Assembly (NCBI GenBank): GCA_004796375.1
Contig: QZLA01000086.1
Span: 1-35,290 of the forward strand
Direction: 5' to 3'
Length of the DNA: 35,290 bases
From: Desulfobacteraceae bacterium
GTDB lineage: Bacteria > Desulfobacterota > Desulfobacteria > Desulfobacterales > Desulfobacteraceae
Under the pieces are notes generated by a model. That model saw only the letters and a program-made list of their open reading frames with translations. It did no database searches and was not told where the DNA came from. This document shows, piece after piece, positions 33,131-35,290 of the stretch. The position numbers and the translations under genes are program-made. Position 1 is the first letter of the stretch, and the number at the start of each line of letters is the position of its first letter.

Positions 33131-35020
33131 TTAATTGAAAAAATCCGGATTCACCTCGATATCACTTTTTGCTTTTAAGTTATCAAGCCAGGTCCTGTAA
33201 ACCTGGTTCTGTTTGGCCATCAGAATCTCATCCCTGGTCTGGGAAAGCCCCTGGGTGATCTTTTCCTCTTCAGGCAGAAGCTTTTCATTCAAAGCGATAA
33301 CAAAAAATCCTGCAGAGCTTTGAATCACCTCATCGTGGACCGCCTTGTCACCCAGCTTGAATGCCGCATCCAAGAGATCGGGAGAAGCACCTATTTCACC
33401 GACAGGGCCTGAGTTGACAAACGGGCGGGTGGTTTCCACCTCAAGGGTATGGTTTTGTGCAACGGTTTTCAGGGCCCCGGTTTCCTTGATCTCTTTGAGA
33501 ATGCTCTCAGCAGTGGTTTTGGCCTTCTCTTCCTGGAGCTTTGCGGTCAGATCGCTGACAATTTTATCCCTGACCTGATCAAGGGGTTGGATCTTGGGTT
33601 CAATTACCTGGGTCACTTTGATCAGGTAGTAGGTATCCCCGATGGTTTTGATATCACTGATGGTATCCAGGCTCAGGTCAAATGCCTCCCTGGCAAACTG
33701 GCTTTTATCCTGTTCTTTGAGTTCGAAACCGGTTGCGCTGAACGGTTCGGTATGGTTTACGGTCTGCTGGGTCAGCAGGGCCACCTGCTCAAGGTCATCC
33801 CCTTCAATAACATGATCAAAAGCCTGACCGGCTGCATTGTACGCCATATCTTTGGCTTCGATGTCCACGAGTTTGGTTTCAATGGTTTTATAGGCATCTT
33901 CCATGGAGGTGACGGTCGCTTCAAACCGCTGATCCACCTTGATAATATGCCAGCCGAAACGGGTCTGTACCGGCTCTGAGATATCGCCGGGCTGCATGGC
34001 AAATGCGGCTTCCTCAAACGGTTTTACCATGGCGCCACGGGCAAAGGGGCCCAGGTATCCGCCGCTGGCAGCACTGGGACCCTCGGAATGGTTTTTTGCA
34101 AGCTCGGCAAAGTTTTCCCCTAACTTGGCCTTTTCATAGATCTCCATGGCCTTTTTCCGGATCTCTTCCACGGCAGCTTCATCGGCATCATCAGGAATTT
34201 TGAACAGGATGTGGCGGGCTTCTATTTTTTCCGGCTCCTTGAATTCATCCTGATTTTCTGCGTAGTAGATTTCCACACCCTCTTTGTCGATTGTCACTTT
34301 GCCTTTAAATGCGCCGGGTGAGTATCTCAGGAAGCTGGCCACCCTTTTGGGCTCTGTCTTGTAATCTTCCTTTTTCTCATCATAAAATGCCTGGATCTGT
34401 TCTTCCGTCGGTTCAATATCCTTGAGTTCCCGGGGATCAAATTTCAGAAAATCGAGGGTGACCCGGGTATTTTTATTGATATACCACTCTTTGGCTTCCA
34501 TATCAGATACGGATACCGCGTCCAGGACGAGATTGCGGACCTTCTGATTTCTGAGTTCCGCACGGATCTGGGCTTCAAATATTTCAGAGTTGGTGCGCTG
34601 CAGTGCGAGCATCCGCTGATATCTCTCAATATTGAACTTCCCGTTCTCCTTGAATGCATCGATTTCCATGAGTTGGGATTGGATCTCCTCATCGGAAACG
34701 ATGAATTCATGTTTATCAGCCTCAAGTGATACCAGATGATTTTCAATGATCTGGTCCAGTGCCTGCTGCTCCACATTGAACATCTTAAGGGTTTCTTCAT
34801 TAATGCTGTCACCAAATCTGGCCCTCAGCTGATTGACAACCCGTTTGTAGGAGTCCTGGTATTCCTGGATGGTAACATCCTTGTCTCCGATGGTCGCAAC
34901 AGTTCTCCTGTTTTTCGACCCATAACTTCCGACACCAATACCCACAAAGGCTATGACAATCAGACCCAGTAAGAATTTAATGATCCAGGACCCTGAATTT
35001 TCCCGCATGGTACGCAGCAT
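33131..35020 (-). CDS. Membrane-anchored periplasmic chaperone/PPIase, PpiD/SurA type
   Basis: This 629-residue protein has one N-terminal membrane anchor (about 12-32, WIIKFLLGLIVIAFVGIG) and a large periplasmic part, the layout of PpiD at the exit of the Sec translocon. It has a SurA_N-like chaperone region (about 36-180, TIGDKDVTIQEYQDSYKRVV; VEQQALDQIIENHLVSLEAD) and one parvulin domain at about 266-365. That domain shows IEARHILFKI, FAELAKNHSEGPSAASGGYL and TRFGWHIIKVDQ. A second helical region follows. In PpiD the parvulin domain is often inactive; here both conserved histidines (His270, His358) are kept. The ATG at 35020 has GGAG six bases upstream. It is transcribed divergently from tRNA-Ala and reads into the M16 peptidase gene. 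Confidence 0.93.
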   Translation of the reverse strand: MLRTMRENSGSWIIKFLLGLIVIAFVGIGVGSYGSKNRRTVATIGDKDVTIQEYQDSYKRVVNQLRARFGDSINEETLKMFNVEQQALDQIIENHLVSLEADKHEFIVSDEEIQSQLMEIDAFKENGKFNIERYQRMLALQRTNSEIFEAQIRAELRNQKVRNLVLDAVSVSDMEAKEWYINKNTRVTLDFLKFDPRELKDIEPTEEQIQAFYDEKKEDYKTEPKRVASFLRYSPGAFKGKVTIDKEGVEIYYAENQDEFKEPEKIEARHILFKIPDDADEAAVEEIRKKAMEIYEKAKLGENFAELAKNHSEGPSAASGGYLGPFARGAMVKPFEEAAFAMQPGDISEPVQTRFGWHIIKVDQRFEATVTSMEDAYKTIETKLVDIEAKDMAYNAAGQAFDHVIEGDDLEQVALLTQQTVNHTEPFSATGFELKEQDKSQFAREAFDLSLDTISDIKTIGDTYYLIKVTQVIEPKIQPLDQVRDKIVSDLTAKLQEEKAKTTAESILKEIKETGALKTVAQNHTLEVETTRPFVNSGPVGEIGASPDLLDAAFKLGDKAVHDEVIQSSAGFFVIALNEKLLPEEEKITQGLSQTRDEILMAKQNQVYRTWLDNLKAKSDIEVNPDFFN

Positions 35021-35081
35021 TTATTTCTCCTTAAAACTTCAAAAAATATACAATTAAACAACACGGTTATTTTAAACGGTG

Positions 35082-35112
35082 CATAATATCGTTTCACAAA
35101 ACCCTGTGTCAA
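35082..35112 (-). promoter_or_regulatory. Promoter for the PpiD-like and M16 peptidase genes
   Basis: On the minus strand a perfect TTGACA (35112-35107) is followed by TATTAT (35087-35082) at 19 bases; GATATT at 17 bases is an alternative -10. It lies about 60 bases before the ribosome site of the PpiD-like gene. Confidence 0.6.
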
Positions 35113-35172
35113 CATTTTATTATGGGTCTAACCAAAATGTCACCTAATTTTTCGTCTGAATTCATTTTTCTA

Positions 35173-35201
35173 TTGACACCCGGCTCCGGATCTACTATAA
35201 G
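35173..35201 (+). promoter_or_regulatory. Strong sigma-70 promoter for tRNA-Ala
   Basis: TTGACA (35173-35178), a 17-base spacer and TATAAG (35196-35201) are near consensus. The bases after the -10 (TACCGGG) are GC-rich, like the discriminator of promoters under stringent control. Transcription should begin near 35208, a few bases before the mature tRNA. Confidence 0.85.
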
Positions 35202-35213
35202 TACCGGGTCTGT

Positions 35214-35289
35214 GGGGCTGTAGCTCAGCTGGGAGAGCGTACGGCTGGCAGCCGTAAGGTCAGGGGTTCGATCCCCCTCAGCTCCACCA
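35214..35289 (+). tRNA. tRNA-Ala, anticodon GGC
   Basis: The 76 bases fold as a complete cloverleaf. The acceptor stem GGGGCTG pairs with CAGCTCC and contains the G3-U70 pair that marks alanine tRNAs. The anticodon arm is TACGG-CTGGCAG-CCGTA, with anticodon GGC. The T arm is AGGGG-TTCGATC-CCCCT. The 3' CCA (35287-35289) is encoded. Only one base follows before the window ends. Confidence 0.97.
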
Positions 35290-35290
35290 C

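Noticed and set aside
35173..35213. Integration site at the tRNA-Ala gene
   Set aside because: No integrase or duplicated tRNA end is present in the window, and the sequence downstream of the tRNA lies outside it.

Overview
This window reads as ordinary chromosome from a Gram-negative, sulfate-reducer-like Desulfobacterota bacterium, most like the Desulfobacteraceae. That placement is inference from protein flavour (two-membrane envelope genes, YajC-SecD-SecF, CpoB, a large M16 lipoprotein, and a small Cys protein and pseudokinase that I associate with sulfate reducers). No ribosomal RNA is present to prove it. I see no insertion sequence, prophage, CRISPR array or recombinase. Coding density is high and many genes are tightly coupled.

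Layout. 1-2648: the 3' part of parC overlapping an MltF-type lytic transglycosylase. 2756-4228: RNase G. 4298-12318: one long + strand run, namely a LysM-like membrane protein, yajC, secD, secF, a CpoB-like lipoprotein, dprA and topA. 12335-14978 (minus): elongation factor P followed by an overlapping REC/histidine kinase/REC hybrid. 15152-19500 (+): guaA, a coiled-coil inner-membrane protein, a kinase-fold protein that lacks the catalytic Asp (SidJ-related pseudokinase candidate), and a 49-residue four-cysteine protein. 19516-20640 (minus): an MltD-like LysM transglycosylase, divergent from suhB (20722-21507). 21645-29499 (+): the GTPase rbgA/ylqF, the protease prc, a parvulin, a giant AsmA-like protein, an acyl-ACP thioesterase and recX, most joined by ATGA overlaps. 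29788-30207: a PilZ protein behind a 288-base non-coding gap. 30235-35020 (minus): an M16 peptidase lipoprotein downstream of a PpiD/SurA-type chaperone. 35214-35289: tRNA-Ala(GGC) with a strong promoter.

Theme. Most genes serve envelope biogenesis and quality control: Sec export, two lytic transglycosylases, two parvulins, Prc, an M16 protease, AsmA-like lipid transport and CpoB. Nucleic-acid genes (parC, topA, dprA, recX, rng) are interleaved. The least explained unit is the coiled-coil protein, pseudokinase and Cys-protein cluster behind guaA, and it is the best candidate here for an undescribed system. The second most interesting signal is a perfect 9-bp inverted repeat that folds over the ribosome binding site of the AsmA-like gene.
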